Source: Actinomycetales bacterium (GTDB taxonomy: Bacteria; Actinomycetota; Actinomycetes; Actinomycetales; Microbacteriaceae). Taken from it: a DNA stretch of 64,000 bases. Below the pieces are notes generated by a model. The model saw only the letters and a list, made by a program, of their open reading frames with translations, had not been told where the DNA came from and made no database searches. The DNA lies in assembly GCA_015655415.1 (NCBI GenBank), contig JAATFB010000088.1, forward strand, positions 112,156 to 176,155, written 5' to 3'. Position numbers and translations under genes: made by a program. Below are positions 34,360 to 42,919 of the stretch, one piece after another (within the stretch, counting starts at the first letter, position 1; each line of letters starts with the position of its first letter).

Positions 34360-35031
34360 GTGACGAATCGGATCGAGCTGCCCTGGGAGGGGGACGGGCG
34401 GTCCGTCGCCGCGCGGATCGCGGGGCAGACCGCTCGACGCATCGCAGAGGGCTCGCTGCCGGCCGGCGAACTGCTGACCGAGGCGATGCTCGCTCGGGGT
34501 GAGAGGGCGAGCCGCACCCCGGCGCGAGAGGCGATGCTGCAGCTGCAGGCGTGGGGGCTTGTGCGGCTGATGCCGAAGAAGGGCGCGATCGTGACGGCGG
34601 TGTCGGCCCGCCAGCGGCGGGATCTCCTCGACGTGCGCACGACCTGGGAGATCCGGTCGGTCCAGGTGGTCGCGGACCGCCCGGTGAGCAGGCGCGCGCT
34701 CGCCGACGAACTGCACGCACTGATCCGCTCCCAGCAGGGTGCGTTGGACGAAGGGGATCGGCTGGGATTCGCGGCCCACGACTTCGCCTTCCATCGCCGC
34801 ATCATCGAGGCGGGACAGAACGAGGTCGTCGACGCACTGATGAGCCAGCTCGGTCCACGATTCGCCCGGCTGACTCACATGGCGGTGGCGGCCGCCCCCG
34901 GAGCCGCTGCGCTGTTCCGCGACGAGCACGAGGGGCTGGCCGAGCTGATCGCCGCCGGCGACGCCGCGGGATTCGCCGCGTCCGTCAGATCGCACGTGTC
35001 ATCCGCCCACCTGCTCGTGAGTGATTGGTGA
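34360..35031 (+). CDS. GntR family (FCD) transcriptional regulator
   Basis: A 223-residue regulator with an N-terminal winged helix (VAARIAGQTARRIAEGSLPAGELLTEAMLARGERASRTPAREAMLQLQAWGLVRLMPKKGAIV, the GntR HTH) and a C-terminal FCD all-helical ligand domain. The FCD residues AAHDFAFHRRIIEAGQNEVV and DEHEGLAELIAAGDAAG include the Asp/His positions that usually bind metal and a carboxylate ligand. GTG 34360 lies 6 nt after TATGGT, so a leaderless message is likely; ATG 34342 is an alternative start. The stop overlaps the start of the MFS gene, so the two are an operon, with an operator at 34320-34333. Confidence 0.85.
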   Translation: MTNRIELPWEGDGRSVAARIAGQTARRIAEGSLPAGELLTEAMLARGERASRTPAREAMLQLQAWGLVRLMPKKGAIVTAVSARQRRDLLDVRTTWEIRSVQVVADRPVSRRALADELHALIRSQQGALDEGDRLGFAAHDFAFHRRIIEAGQNEVVDALMSQLGPRFARLTHMAVAAAPGAAALFRDEHEGLAELIAAGDAAGFAASVRSHVSSAHLLVSDW

Positions 35032-36224
35032 CGCGCCTGCCGCCGTGGGCGCGGGTGGCGCCCACCGTCTTCGTCCTCGCGTGGGGCGGCAATCACTTCA
35101 CGCCGCTGCTGCACCTGTATGAGAACCTCGACCACTACTCGGTATGGCAGGCCAACCTCCTGCTGGGGATGTACGTCTTCGGACTCATCCCCGCCCTTCT
35201 CGTGGCCGCCGCCATCTCGGACCAGCACGGCCGACGCCCGGTGCTCGCCGCCGGGCTGGCGGCAGGCCTGCTCGGCAGCACGCTGCTGGCGCTCGGGATG
35301 CACGCGTTCGTGCTGCTCTGCGTCGGGCGTGCCCTCGCGGGAATGGGGGTGGGGGTGGCGATGTCGGTCGGCACCAGCTGGATGAAGGAGCTCTCGGCCC
35401 CGCCGTTCGATCCGGCCCCGCCGTCCGGGGCGGGATCCCGGCGACCCTCGCTGACGCTGACGCTCGGGTTCGGCATCGGTGCCGCGGTGACCGGCCTGCT
35501 CGCCCAGTCGGCGCCGGCCCCCGCCCAACTGCCCTATCTGGTGCACGTGCTCCTCGGCGTGCTCGCCGCTGTGCCGCTCGCGACAGTCCCGGAGACGTTG
35601 ACGCCGGACCAGCGCGCATCCGGGCCCTGGTGGCGCGACCTGCGCGTTCCCGCGGCGGGACACGTGCGCTTCACCACGCTCGTGATCCCGGCGGCCCCGT
35701 GGGTGTTCGCCGCGGCGGGCGTCGCGTATGCGATCATGCCCGCGATCGTCGCACCGCGCCTGGGAGCGTGGACCACTCTGTACGCGACCGTGCTGACGGT
35801 TCTCACTCTGGGCTCCGGCGCCCTGGTGCAGCCGTTCGTGGCGCGACTCGACGCCCGCACCGGCGGACGCGCGCTCCCGATCGGCCTCGGACTGATGACG
35901 CTCGGCATGGGACTCGCCGTGGTTGCCGGCATCGTCGCCGAACCCGGATTCGCTCTGGTGGTCGCCGTCGTTCTCGGCCTCGCCTACGGCATCACCGTCG
36001 TGGCCGGCCTTGCCCACGTACAGGCCATCGCCACGGCCAGGGATCTCGCCGGGCTGACGGGTGTGTACTACTCGCTGACCTACTCCGGGTTCCTGCTGCC
36101 GACCGTGCTGGCGGCGCTCCTGCCGGTCGCGCCCTACGCGCTCTCGCTGGCGGTCACGGCCCTCGCCTGCGCGGCGTGCCTGACACTCGTCGTGATCCGC
36201 TCCCGACGCGGCACCACGGCCTGA
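35028..36224 (+). CDS. MFS transporter, cotranscribed with GntR regulator
   Basis: A 398-residue, 12-helix major facilitator. Motif A is seen as AAAISDQHGRRPVLAAG between helices 2 and 3, and the helix 4-5 region reads CVGRALAGMGVGVAMSVGTSW. A long Pro-rich cytosolic loop lies near residues 125-145. The substrate is unknown; its coupling to a GntR/FCD regulator suggests uptake or export of a small organic acid or related metabolite. GTG 35028 overlaps the regulator stop (GTGA), so the two are translationally coupled. Confidence 0.84.
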   Translation: MTRLPPWARVAPTVFVLAWGGNHFTPLLHLYENLDHYSVWQANLLLGMYVFGLIPALLVAAAISDQHGRRPVLAAGLAAGLLGSTLLALGMHAFVLLCVGRALAGMGVGVAMSVGTSWMKELSAPPFDPAPPSGAGSRRPSLTLTLGFGIGAAVTGLLAQSAPAPAQLPYLVHVLLGVLAAVPLATVPETLTPDQRASGPWWRDLRVPAAGHVRFTTLVIPAAPWVFAAAGVAYAIMPAIVAPRLGAWTTLYATVLTVLTLGSGALVQPFVARLDARTGGRALPIGLGLMTLGMGLAVVAGIVAEPGFALVVAVVLGLAYGITVVAGLAHVQAIATARDLAGLTGVYYSLTYSGFLLPTVLAALLPVAPYALSLAVTALACAACLTLVVIRSRRGTTA

Positions 36225-36524
36225 GTCCGACGAGGCTCGCCGCGCCCGGCTCACTGGGTGTCGACGGTGACGGCCCTCGGCCGGCGGCTGACGTTGCTTG
36301 GCGGATCGGGAGGGGGGCGGCCGTCGGCGGACGACCGGACTCGTGCACCGGCCGTTCCCAAGGACATCCGCCGTGTGGAACGTCATATGCGGCCGGGTGG
36401 TCGCATGTCCTCGGGAAGCGTGATCGGATCCCGGTGCCAGGGGGCTCGACCGGTTCGGCGGTTGGGGCTTCGCTCGGCCGGCGGGTGGGGCCCGTATCGT
36501 GGGACGGCGAGGTGAGGAGTTCCC
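36225..36524. other. 300-bp intergenic stretch with palindromic element
   Basis: No gene. It holds palindromic element copy B at 36354-36418, a degenerate copy of the dispersed 20-bp motif near 36460-36485, and the promoter of the next gene. The ribosome-binding site GGTGAGGAG is just before ATG 36525. Confidence 0.5.
36354..36418. repeat. 65-bp palindromic element, copy B (inverted)
   Basis: Read on the minus strand this copy begins CTTCCCGAGGACATGCG and ends GGATGTCCTTGGGAAC, aligning with copies A and C over the full 65 bp. Similarity with copy A continues outside, into sequence next to the dispersed repeat. Confidence 0.8.
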
Positions 36525-37469
36525 ATGCAGACGGTCATCCAGTACCGGAGCCTCGGCGGTCCCGAGGTGCTCGAGGTCGCTGAGTATCCCGATCCGGCGC
36601 CGGGCGCGGGCAAGGTGCTCGTCGAGGTCAGGGCGGCCGGGGTGAACCCGTACGACGTCAAGGTGCGCAGCGGCGTGCGGCCCTCGGCGCCGATCGACGG
36701 GCCCCGCCGCATCGGATCCGACGCGTCCGGCGTGATCGCCGCGCTCGGACCCGGCGTGGGCGACTGGTCGGTCGGAGACGAGGTGGTCGTGCGCGGGGCC
36801 AGCGGGGCGTATGCGAGCGAGCTGGTGGCATCCGTCGGCAAGCTGGTGCGCAAGCCGGCCGCGGTGACGTTCGAGCAGGCGGCGGCGCTCGGCGTCCCGG
36901 CCGGAACGGCATACCAGGTCGTCGTCTCGATCGGCGCGGGCGATGGCGACGTGCTTCTCATCCACGGCGCGTCGGGTGCCGTGGGGCAGGCGGCGATCCA
37001 GTTCGCCCGGGCTCGGGGTGTCACGGTCGTCGGCACGGCCGGCGCCGCCAACCTCGGGCGGGTCAGCGAGCTCGGCGCGATCGCGCTCGAATACGGCGAC
37101 GGGCTGGTCGAGCGCGTGCTCGAGGCGGTCCCTCAGGGCGTCGACTATGTGCTCGACATGGCGGGAACGGATGCCGCACTGCAGGCCTCCTTCCGACTGG
37201 TCGCCGACCGCTCCCGCATCGGCACCATCGTGGTCGGCGACAGGGCCGCCGAGCTGGGGATCAGGGCGTGGTCGGGCGGGAGCCCGGTGCCGTTGACCGC
37301 GCACGAGGAGGCGTTGCGGGCGGAGGGGCTCGAGGTCGCTCTCGCCGGCATCGCCGACGGCACATTCCAGGTGGAGATCGGCGCCATCTACCCGTTGCGG
37401 GAAGCCGCGGAGGCACACCGTGCGCTGGAGTCCGGCGGGGTGCGCGGCAAGATCATCCTCGTTCCCTGA
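36525..37469 (+). CDS. NADP-dependent quinone oxidoreductase-like MDR family enzyme
   Basis: A 314-residue zinc-independent medium-chain dehydrogenase. The N-terminal GroES-like domain shows VRAAGVNPYDVKVRSG. The nucleotide-binding fold has LLIHGASGAVGQAAIQFARARGVTVVGTA (GxxGxxG motif). Zinc-binding Cys/His residues of alcohol dehydrogenases are missing, which fits quinone reductase or zeta-crystallin-like enzymes. The C-terminus, YPLREAAEAHRALESGGVRGKIILVP, is the usual ending. A strong ribosome-binding site (GAGGAG) precedes ATG 36525. The enzyme probably reduces quinones or activated alkenes with NADPH. Monocistronic. Confidence 0.88.
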   Translation: MQTVIQYRSLGGPEVLEVAEYPDPAPGAGKVLVEVRAAGVNPYDVKVRSGVRPSAPIDGPRRIGSDASGVIAALGPGVGDWSVGDEVVVRGASGAYASELVASVGKLVRKPAAVTFEQAAALGVPAGTAYQVVVSIGAGDGDVLLIHGASGAVGQAAIQFARARGVTVVGTAGAANLGRVSELGAIALEYGDGLVERVLEAVPQGVDYVLDMAGTDAALQASFRLVADRSRIGTIVVGDRAAELGIRAWSGGSPVPLTAHEEALRAEGLEVALAGIADGTFQVEIGAIYPLREAAEAHRALESGGVRGKIILVP

Positions 37470-37572
37470 GCCTTCGCCGGCCCCGCTGGCCGCGTCTGTC
37501 CTCCTTCGCCGAGGCGTGGTGCCCTCGCGGCGGCAGGGTGGGCACCAGCGCGGAACACTAGGCTCGATGGCC

Positions 37573-38490
37573 ATGAGCGGCGACGACTCCCCCCGGCCCG
37601 CGGACGGGGCCCTCCACGGGCGCGCCGCGCTCGTGACCGGCGTGTCCCGGCGCCGCGGCATCGGTTACGCCATCGCGAGACGCCTGGCCGATATGGGTGC
37701 GAGCGTGTTCATCCAGCATCACGCGCCCCACGACGACGACCAGCCGTGGGGGAGCGACGATCTGGATGCCGTCCGCACCGGCATCCGCGAGCGGCTCACG
37801 CGGGGAGCGCGGTTCGGCGATCTCGGTGCCGACCTCGGCGATCCAGACGCGGCGGCGCACGTGGTCGACGGCGCCCGGGATGCGATCGGCCGCCTCGACA
37901 TCCTGGTGTGCAACCACGCCAGGTCGGGCGGCGACGGATCGATCCTCGACATGACGGCGGAGCGCCTGTCCGGGCACTTCGACGTGAACGCGCGCTCCAC
38001 CCTGCTGCTGACCCGGCGCTTCGCCGAGCAGTTCTCGGCCTCCGACGGCGACGCCGGGTCGCCGGAACCGCCCCCGCCGGTGCGGCCAGGCGACCGGCAG
38101 CGTGCCCGCGTCCCTCTCGACGAGCTCGCGACGGGTCGGGTCATCTGGATGACGTCGGGGCAGCTGGCCGGTCCGATGCGGGGAGAGGTCGCCTATGCCG
38201 CGAGCAAGGCCGCGCTCGCCGGCGTGACCGCGACGGTGGCCGCGGAGCTGCTTTCGCGCGGCATCCTGCTCAACACCGTGAACCCGGGGCCGGTCAACAC
38301 CGGCTACCTGGATGCCGACACCGCGGATCGCTCGCCGGAGACCATCGCGGAGGCCCTCCGCTCCATGCCGTTGGGTCGGTTCGGGAGACCGGACGACGCC
38401 GCGCGTCTGATCGGCTGGCTCGTGTCACCGGACGGCCGCTGGGTGACCGGGCAGGTGATCACCTCCGACGGAGGCTTCGGTCTCTCCTGA
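37573..38490 (+). CDS. SDR family oxidoreductase
   Basis: A 305-residue short-chain dehydrogenase with the Rossmann motif TGVSRRRGIGYAIARRL (TGxxxxxGIG), NHA in place of the usual NNAG and the catalytic segment MTSGQLAGPMRGEVAYAASKAAL. The Tyr-xxx-Lys pair (YAASK) and upstream Ser are present. NPGPVNTGYL and the C-terminal VTGQVITSDGGFG are SDR-typical. An insert near residue 150 (ASDGDAGSPEPPPPVRPGDR) is unusual. ATG 37573 is 8 nt downstream of TAGGCT (37559-37564) and is preferred over ATG 37567. The substrate is unknown. Family members of this form are often annotated as 3-oxoacyl-ACP reductases. Confidence 0.84.
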   Translation: MSGDDSPRPADGALHGRAALVTGVSRRRGIGYAIARRLADMGASVFIQHHAPHDDDQPWGSDDLDAVRTGIRERLTRGARFGDLGADLGDPDAAAHVVDGARDAIGRLDILVCNHARSGGDGSILDMTAERLSGHFDVNARSTLLLTRRFAEQFSASDGDAGSPEPPPPVRPGDRQRARVPLDELATGRVIWMTSGQLAGPMRGEVAYAASKAALAGVTATVAAELLSRGILLNTVNPGPVNTGYLDADTADRSPETIAEALRSMPLGRFGRPDDAARLIGWLVSPDGRWVTGQVITSDGGFGLS

Positions 38491-38496
38491 ACTGGC

Positions 38497-39366
38497 TCAG
38501 AAGAGGTCGGGGCTGGGGGCTCCGGCATGACGGATCACGACGTCGGCGTGCCGATCGAACCGATACCCGATGCCCCGCACGGTGCGCACGATGTCCTCGT
38601 AGCGTCCCAGCTTGGAGCGGAGCCGGCGGATGTGCACGTCGATCGTCCGCTCGTTAGGCGCGTCATCGTCACCCGCCTGCCAGAGCGAGGAGATGAGCTC
38701 GGCGCGATCGATGGTGCGGCCCTCTCGCAGCACGAGGTACTGCAGCAGCTCGAACTCCTTGTAGGTGAGGCCGACCGGCTCGTTGTCGAGCAGCAGCCGC
38801 TTGCGGGATATGTCGACCACGACCCCGGTGACGCGGTCCTGCGCCGGGTCCGAGGCCTGGCGGCTGCGTGCAACGGCGGCGGGGTCCTGCAGGGCGAGGC
38901 GGACCACGTCGATGTCCCGCCCGCCTGCGGCCTCGGGTGCGAGCGCCACCGCAGCGTACGTCTCCGACCCCGGAGCGATCTCGGCGGCGAGACGCTTGAG
39001 TGCCTCCACCACGTGGCCCAGGTCGGTGCCGGCGGCGGTCGCCTTGTCCTCGTCGAAGCCCACGTACAGCGCGAAACCGCGGGCACGCGTGCCGCTGGGG
39101 ACGGCGCGGATGCGCACCTGACCGGCATCGGCGGCGGGAGCGGCCTGGGGGGCGGTGCGCTGTTGGACGGGAAGCGGCTGGACCGGCTGGGGCTGTCCAG
39201 GGTGCACGCGACGCGGGTGCGCCGTGCGGGTCGGGGTGCTCTGTACGACGGGCGCGTCCGCGACGGGGCGCACCGTGGTCCGCGGAGCGTTTGCTCCCGG
39301 ATGCAGGCCCTCGGTGGCGCGGAGAGCGGGGCGGTCGGAGACGGGGGGGACGGTGGCGAGTGACAT
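38497..39366 (-). CDS. PhoB-type winged-helix regulator without receiver domain
   Basis: A 289-residue protein. The C-terminal 100 residues form an OmpR/PhoB DNA-binding domain: LTYKEFELLQYLVLREGRTIDRAELISSLW and ERTIDVHIRRLRSKLGRYEDIVRTVRGIGYRFD. The N-terminal half has no phospho-receiver Asp; it is a Pro/Gln/Val-rich linker (about 40-90), then a compact alpha/beta segment (ARGFALYVGFDEDKATAAGTDLGHVVEALKRLA). It is therefore not a standard response regulator. No kinase gene is adjacent. Similar proteins occur in related Microbacteriaceae, to my knowledge without assigned role. ATG 39366 (MSLATVPP) follows AAGGA; convergent with the SDR gene. Confidence 0.8.
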   Translation of the reverse strand: MSLATVPPVSDRPALRATEGLHPGANAPRTTVRPVADAPVVQSTPTRTAHPRRVHPGQPQPVQPLPVQQRTAPQAAPAADAGQVRIRAVPSGTRARGFALYVGFDEDKATAAGTDLGHVVEALKRLAAEIAPGSETYAAVALAPEAAGGRDIDVVRLALQDPAAVARSRQASDPAQDRVTGVVVDISRKRLLLDNEPVGLTYKEFELLQYLVLREGRTIDRAELISSLWQAGDDDAPNERTIDVHIRRLRSKLGRYEDIVRTVRGIGYRFDRHADVVIRHAGAPSPDLF

Positions 39367-39750
39367 GGGAGTCGAATCCTTGAGGGTGATGATGCGGTGA
39401 ACCGGGTGTGCGTCCGCGTCAACGGGCGAACCCGTTCGGGTGTCGAACTGGGCCGCAGTTGCGGCCGGTGCAGAAGCCGACGTGAAGAGCACGAGGCTTC
39501 GGAGCGTCGCGGCGCGGGTCTCGCGTTCCGGCTGATGGGATCCGGAAAGGTCCCGACTCGACCTTGACGGTCAGCCGACGGCGACGGGGCGAACGGTCGT
39601 CAGATCAGCGGCACATTCGACAGCACATGACGGCAGCGCGGCCGGGCATCATCATGCCGGCGTGCCCAAGGGCCTCGAAGGAGGTCAGGGTGCGCGTGGA
39701 TCCAGTCATGCATGCAAGTAAAGCGGATGCCCTCGGCGCTGTCAACGTGC
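39367..39750. other. 384-bp intergenic stretch, no gene seen
   Basis: This stretch separates the winged-helix regulator start from the 3' end of upp. Frames across it lack protein-like composition. It probably carries the promoter of the regulator and the end of the upp transcript. A CATGCATGCA stretch is at 39707-39716; no clear terminator hairpin was found. Confidence 0.4.
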
Positions 39751-40383
39751 TCAGACGAGCCCGTAGAGCCGATCGCCGGCGTCTCCGAGCCCGGGGACGA
39801 TGTATCCGTGTTCGTTCAGCCTCTCGTCGACCGCTCCGACCACGAGGGTCACGTCGCGGCCCTCGGTGAGGCGCTCGACCGCGGCGATGCCCTCAGGTGC
39901 GGCGAGGATGCAGATGGCCGTGACATCCACGGCGCCACGGCGGAACAGGAACTCGATCGCGGCGCTGAGCGAGCCGCCGGTGGCGAGCATGGGGTCGAGC
40001 ACGAAGCACTGCCGATTGGAGAGGTCATCGGGAAGCCGCTCGGCGTAGGTGGCCGGTTCGAGGGTCTCCTCGTTGCGCACCATGCCGAGGAATCCGACCT
40101 CGGCGGACGGCACCAGCTTGACCATGCCCTCCAGCATCCCGAGGCCGGCTCGCAGGATCGGGACGACCAGGGGCTTGGGGTCGGCGAGCGTCACACCGGT
40201 GGTCGGGGCGACCGGTGTGACGATGTCGATCGGCTCGACACGCACGCCACGGGTCGCCTCGTAGGCGAGCAGGGTCACGAGCTCTTCCACGAGCGCACGG
40301 AAGATGACCGCGGGAGTCTCGCGGTTGCGCAGCACGGTCAGCTTGTGGGTGACCAGGGGGTGATCGGCTACGTGCACTCGCAT
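39751..40383 (-). CDS. upp: Uracil phosphoribosyltransferase
   Basis: A 210-residue enzyme that makes UMP from uracil and PRPP (pyrimidine salvage). Family text: [20 protein letters not shown] at the N-terminus, [27 protein letters not shown], the PRPP loop [17 protein letters not shown] and the C-terminal uracil site [16 protein letters not shown]. The length equals that of other Upp proteins. ATG 40383 is 7 nt downstream of TAGATT, so the mRNA is probably leaderless. It is divergent from tadA, an arrangement common in actinobacteria. Confidence 0.95.
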   Translation of the reverse strand: MRVHVADHPLVTHKLTVLRNRETPAVIFRALVEELVTLLAYEATRGVRVEPIDIVTPVAPTTGVTLADPKPLVVPILRAGLGMLEGMVKLVPSAEVGFLGMVRNEETLEPATYAERLPDDLSNRQCFVLDPMLATGGSLSAAIEFLFRRGAVDVTAICILAAPEGIAAVERLTEGRDVTLVVGAVDERLNEHGYIVPGLGDAGDRLYGLV

Positions 40384-40491
40384 AGGCTCAAATCTAGGGC
40401 ACGGCGGGTCCCGCGCCGCCGGGCCTGGGCGGTTCGGCGAGCGAGTCGGGCGCCCGTGGGATGAGCCGGGGCCTGAGCGAGAGGGGACGCC

Positions 40492-40947
40492 GTGCCGATC
40501 GATCAGGCGGCGTGGATGCGGCGTGCGATCGCCGACGCGCGTCTCGCGCTGGCGACCGGCGACGTGCCGGTCGCGGCGATCGTGATCGGGCGGGACGGTC
40601 GCGTACTGGGCACGGGTCGCAACGAGCGGGAGGCACGACAGGATCCCACTGCGCACGCCGAGGTCCTCGCGCTGCGGCGGGCGTCGGAGGCAACCGGTGA
40701 CTGGCGCCTGACGGAGGCCGTGCTCGTCGTCACGCTCGAGCCCTGCGTGATGTGCGCCGGCGCGATCCTCTCTGCACGCGTGCCGACGGTGGTCTTCGGC
40801 GCCTGGGACGACAAGGCAGGGGCGGCCGGCAGCGTGTACGACGTGCTCAGGGACCGTCGGCTGAACCATCGAGTCGAGGTCTACGGCGGCGTGGAGGCGG
40901 ATGCCTGCGCGGCGCTCCTGGGGGAGTTCTTCGCCGGCCGCCGCTGA
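40492..40947 (+). CDS. tadA: tRNA-specific adenosine deaminase
   Basis: A 151-residue zinc deaminase that converts A34 of tRNA-Arg(ACG) to inosine. The zinc and catalytic residues are visible: His55-Ala-Glu57 in [11 protein letters not shown] and Cys85/Cys88 in [11 protein letters not shown]. The segment [24 protein letters not shown] is typical of TadA rather than of cytidine deaminases. GAGAGGGGAC precedes GTG 40492. It is divergent from upp; repeats follow its stop codon. Confidence 0.93.
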   Translation: MPIDQAAWMRRAIADARLALATGDVPVAAIVIGRDGRVLGTGRNEREARQDPTAHAEVLALRRASEATGDWRLTEAVLVVTLEPCVMCAGAILSARVPTVVFGAWDDKAGAAGSVYDVLRDRRLNHRVEVYGGVEADACAALLGEFFAGRR

Positions 40948-40981
40948 TCGCCCGTCTCCTGCCGGCCGAGCCCATCTCCGT

Positions 40982-41069
40982 CGGCTGAGCCTGTCGAAGC
41001 CTCACCCGTCTCCGCTGGCTGAGCCTGTCGAAGCCCCACCCGTCTCCGTCGGCTGAGCCTGTCGAAGCC
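40982..41069. repeat. Dispersed 20-bp repeat, three copies
   Basis: Copies lie at 40982-41001, 41016-41035 and 41050-41069, each CGGCTGAGCCTGTCGAAGCC or one base different, spaced 34 bp apart. The 65-bp palindromic element C follows 12 bp later. Confidence 0.88.
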
Positions 41070-41080
41070 CCACCATCGCA

Positions 41081-41145
41081 CCTCCCGAGGACATATAGCC
41101 GGCCGACCGCGGATGGCGTTCCGCTCGGCGAATATCCTTCGGAAC
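41081..41145. repeat. 65-bp palindromic element, copy C
   Basis: It begins CCTCCCGAGGACATATAG and ends GAATATCCTTCGGAAC, aligning end to end with copies A and B. It is downstream of tadA and three dispersed repeats. Confidence 0.8.
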
Positions 41146-41159
41146 CGGCGGGGCCGGCT

Positions 41160-41580
41160 GCGGATCAGGGAATCGGGGAAGTGGGGAACCCGGAATGTGG
41201 GGAAGTGGGGAACAGGGGATCGGAGAAGAGGGGAACAGGGAACCGGGTGAGGGGATCAAGGGAACAGGGAACCGGGTGATGGGGTCAGGGGACCAGGCAC
41301 CCGGGTGAGGGATCGGAGAAGAGGGGACCAGGCATCCGGGTGAGGGAATCGGGGGAACCTGGAAACCCGGGATCCGGCAATCGGGGATGCAGGATCCGGG
41401 CATCAGGGACCTCGGGATCTGGGTAACACGGGGTCGGGGGAACCCGGGATCCGAGTAACACGGGGTCGGGGGAACCCGGGATCCGAGTAACAGGGGGTCA
41501 GGGAGCTCGGGATGCGGGTCACAGGGGGTCAGAGGAACACGGGATCGGAAACCCGGGAACCCTCGACCCGGGAACAGCCG
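41160..41580. repeat. Degenerate G-rich minisatellite
   Basis: About 420 bp of irregular units such as GGGAACAGGGAACCGGGTGA and GGGGAACCCGGGATCCG fill the gap between tadA and the CDF transporter gene. Unit length and sequence drift along the tract. No coding frame is believable here. It contains many G runs that could form quadruplexes on one strand. Confidence 0.75.
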
Positions 41581-41614
41581 AATCCGGGCGATGGTGGAAC
41601 CGCGGCCCGTGGGT

Positions 41615-42724
41615 TCACGGGTGGCGACCGGGATCGCGCGGGGCGCGGTTTCGGGCACGTCCTCCCACTGAGGGATCTGCGGCTGAGGGCTCGTCGGCTG
41701 AGGGCTCGCTCACTGAGGGCTCGCTCACTGAGGGATCTGCGGCTGAGGCCTCGTCGTCGTGGAAGACGTCCGGCTCGAGGTAGATCACCCGGGCGACCGG
41801 CACGGCCTCGCGGATGCGCGCCTCGATGGCATCGATGGACGCCGCGACCTCGCCGAGGCGGCGACCCGACGGTTGCGCGATCTTCGCGGCGACGAGCAGC
41901 TCGTCCGGCCCGAGATAGAGCGTCCGCATGTGGATCACGCGTTCGGTCTCCCCGCCGGAGAGGATCGCGCGCTCGATGGCCGCGCCATCCGCGTCGCTCG
42001 CCCCCTCGCCCACGAGCAGGCTCTTGGTCTCGATGCCGAGGACGATGGCGACCACGACGAGCAGCGCGCCGATGAAGACCGTGCCTATGCCGTCCCACAC
42101 CCCGTCGCCGGTCAGGATCGTGAGCCCCACGCCGATGAGCGCGAAGGCGAGACCGGCGAGCGCGGCGACATCCTCGAGCAGCACGACCGGCAGCTCCGGC
42201 GCCTTCGCCCGGCGGATGAACCCGAACCACGATCCGGATCCCTTGTGCGGCCGGGACTCCCTCACGCCCGTGCGCAGCGACAGCGCCTCCAGCACGATCG
42301 AGACGACCAGCACCGCCAGCGGAAGCCACCACACCTCCAGCGGATGCGGGTGGGTGATCTTCTCTATCCCCTCGTAGACGGAGAACACCCCGCCGACCGA
42401 GAACAGGATGATCGACACCACGAACGCGTACACGTATCGCTCGCGACCGTATCCGAACGGATGCTCGCGGTCGGCCCTGCGCCTCGCCCGGCGACCGCCC
42501 ACCATGAGCAGGACCTGGTTGCACGAGTCGGCCAGCGAGTGCACGCCCTCGGCGAGCATCGACGATGAGCCGGAGAACACCCAGGCGAGCAGCTTCGTCA
42601 GTGCGATGCCGAGGTTCGCGGAGAAGGCCGCCAGGATCGCCTTCGTACCGCCCCCGTGCGGTGACGTTCCCTCGGGCAGCGACGCCTCGCCGTGTTCCGT
42701 CCGCGTGCCGCCGCCCTCTGCCAC
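41615..42724 (-). CDS. Cation diffusion facilitator (CDF) family transporter
   Basis: A 369-residue zinc/iron/manganese exporter. Six transmembrane helices begin with ILAAFSANLGIALTKLLAWVFSGSSSMLAEGVHSLADSCNQ; the H-xxx-D of helix 2 (HSLADS) forms half of the metal site, and VLLEDVAALAGLAFALIGVG supplies the paired Asp of helix 5. A cytosolic C-terminal domain follows. The tail is Ser/Glu/Asp-rich (PSVSEPSVSEPSADEP), encoded by short tandem repeats at 41660-41755. GTG 42724 is 7 nt downstream of TAGGAT, so it is preferred over ATG 42733, which overlaps that box. Monocistronic, divergent from proC. Confidence 0.88.
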   Translation of the reverse strand: MAEGGGTRTEHGEASLPEGTSPHGGGTKAILAAFSANLGIALTKLLAWVFSGSSSMLAEGVHSLADSCNQVLLMVGGRRARRRADREHPFGYGRERYVYAFVVSIILFSVGGVFSVYEGIEKITHPHPLEVWWLPLAVLVVSIVLEALSLRTGVRESRPHKGSGSWFGFIRRAKAPELPVVLLEDVAALAGLAFALIGVGLTILTGDGVWDGIGTVFIGALLVVVAIVLGIETKSLLVGEGASDADGAAIERAILSGGETERVIHMRTLYLGPDELLVAAKIAQPSGRRLGEVAASIDAIEARIREAVPVARVIYLEPDVFHDDEASAADPSVSEPSVSEPSADEPSAADPSVGGRARNRAPRDPGRHP

Positions 42725-42814
42725 GGGCTCCATCCTAGGGACGGGCGGGTCGCAGTGACGGACGGGTCGGCAGCCGATGCGCGGCGGACCCGGAACCGGC
42801 GGTGCGGCGGCTTC

Positions 42815-42890
42815 AGCGCTCGAACCGACCCAACCCGACTCGACCCAACCCGACTCGACCCGCCACGACTCGACCCAACTCGCCCCGCCT
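42815..42890. repeat. CGACCCAACCCGACT-type tandem repeat upstream of proC
   Basis: Imperfect units of 15-16 bp built on CGACCCAACCCGACT fill the sequence upstream of the proC promoter. The composition is almost free of T on the plus strand. It ends about 18 bp before the proC -10 box. Confidence 0.7.
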
Positions 42891-42919
42891 TCGGCCTCGC
42901 GCCCCCATAGGCTTGAGGG

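Noticed and set aside
39564..39869. Plus-strand frame upstream of and into upp
   Set aside because: It overlaps upp antisense, is Arg-rich and has no supporting start signal.
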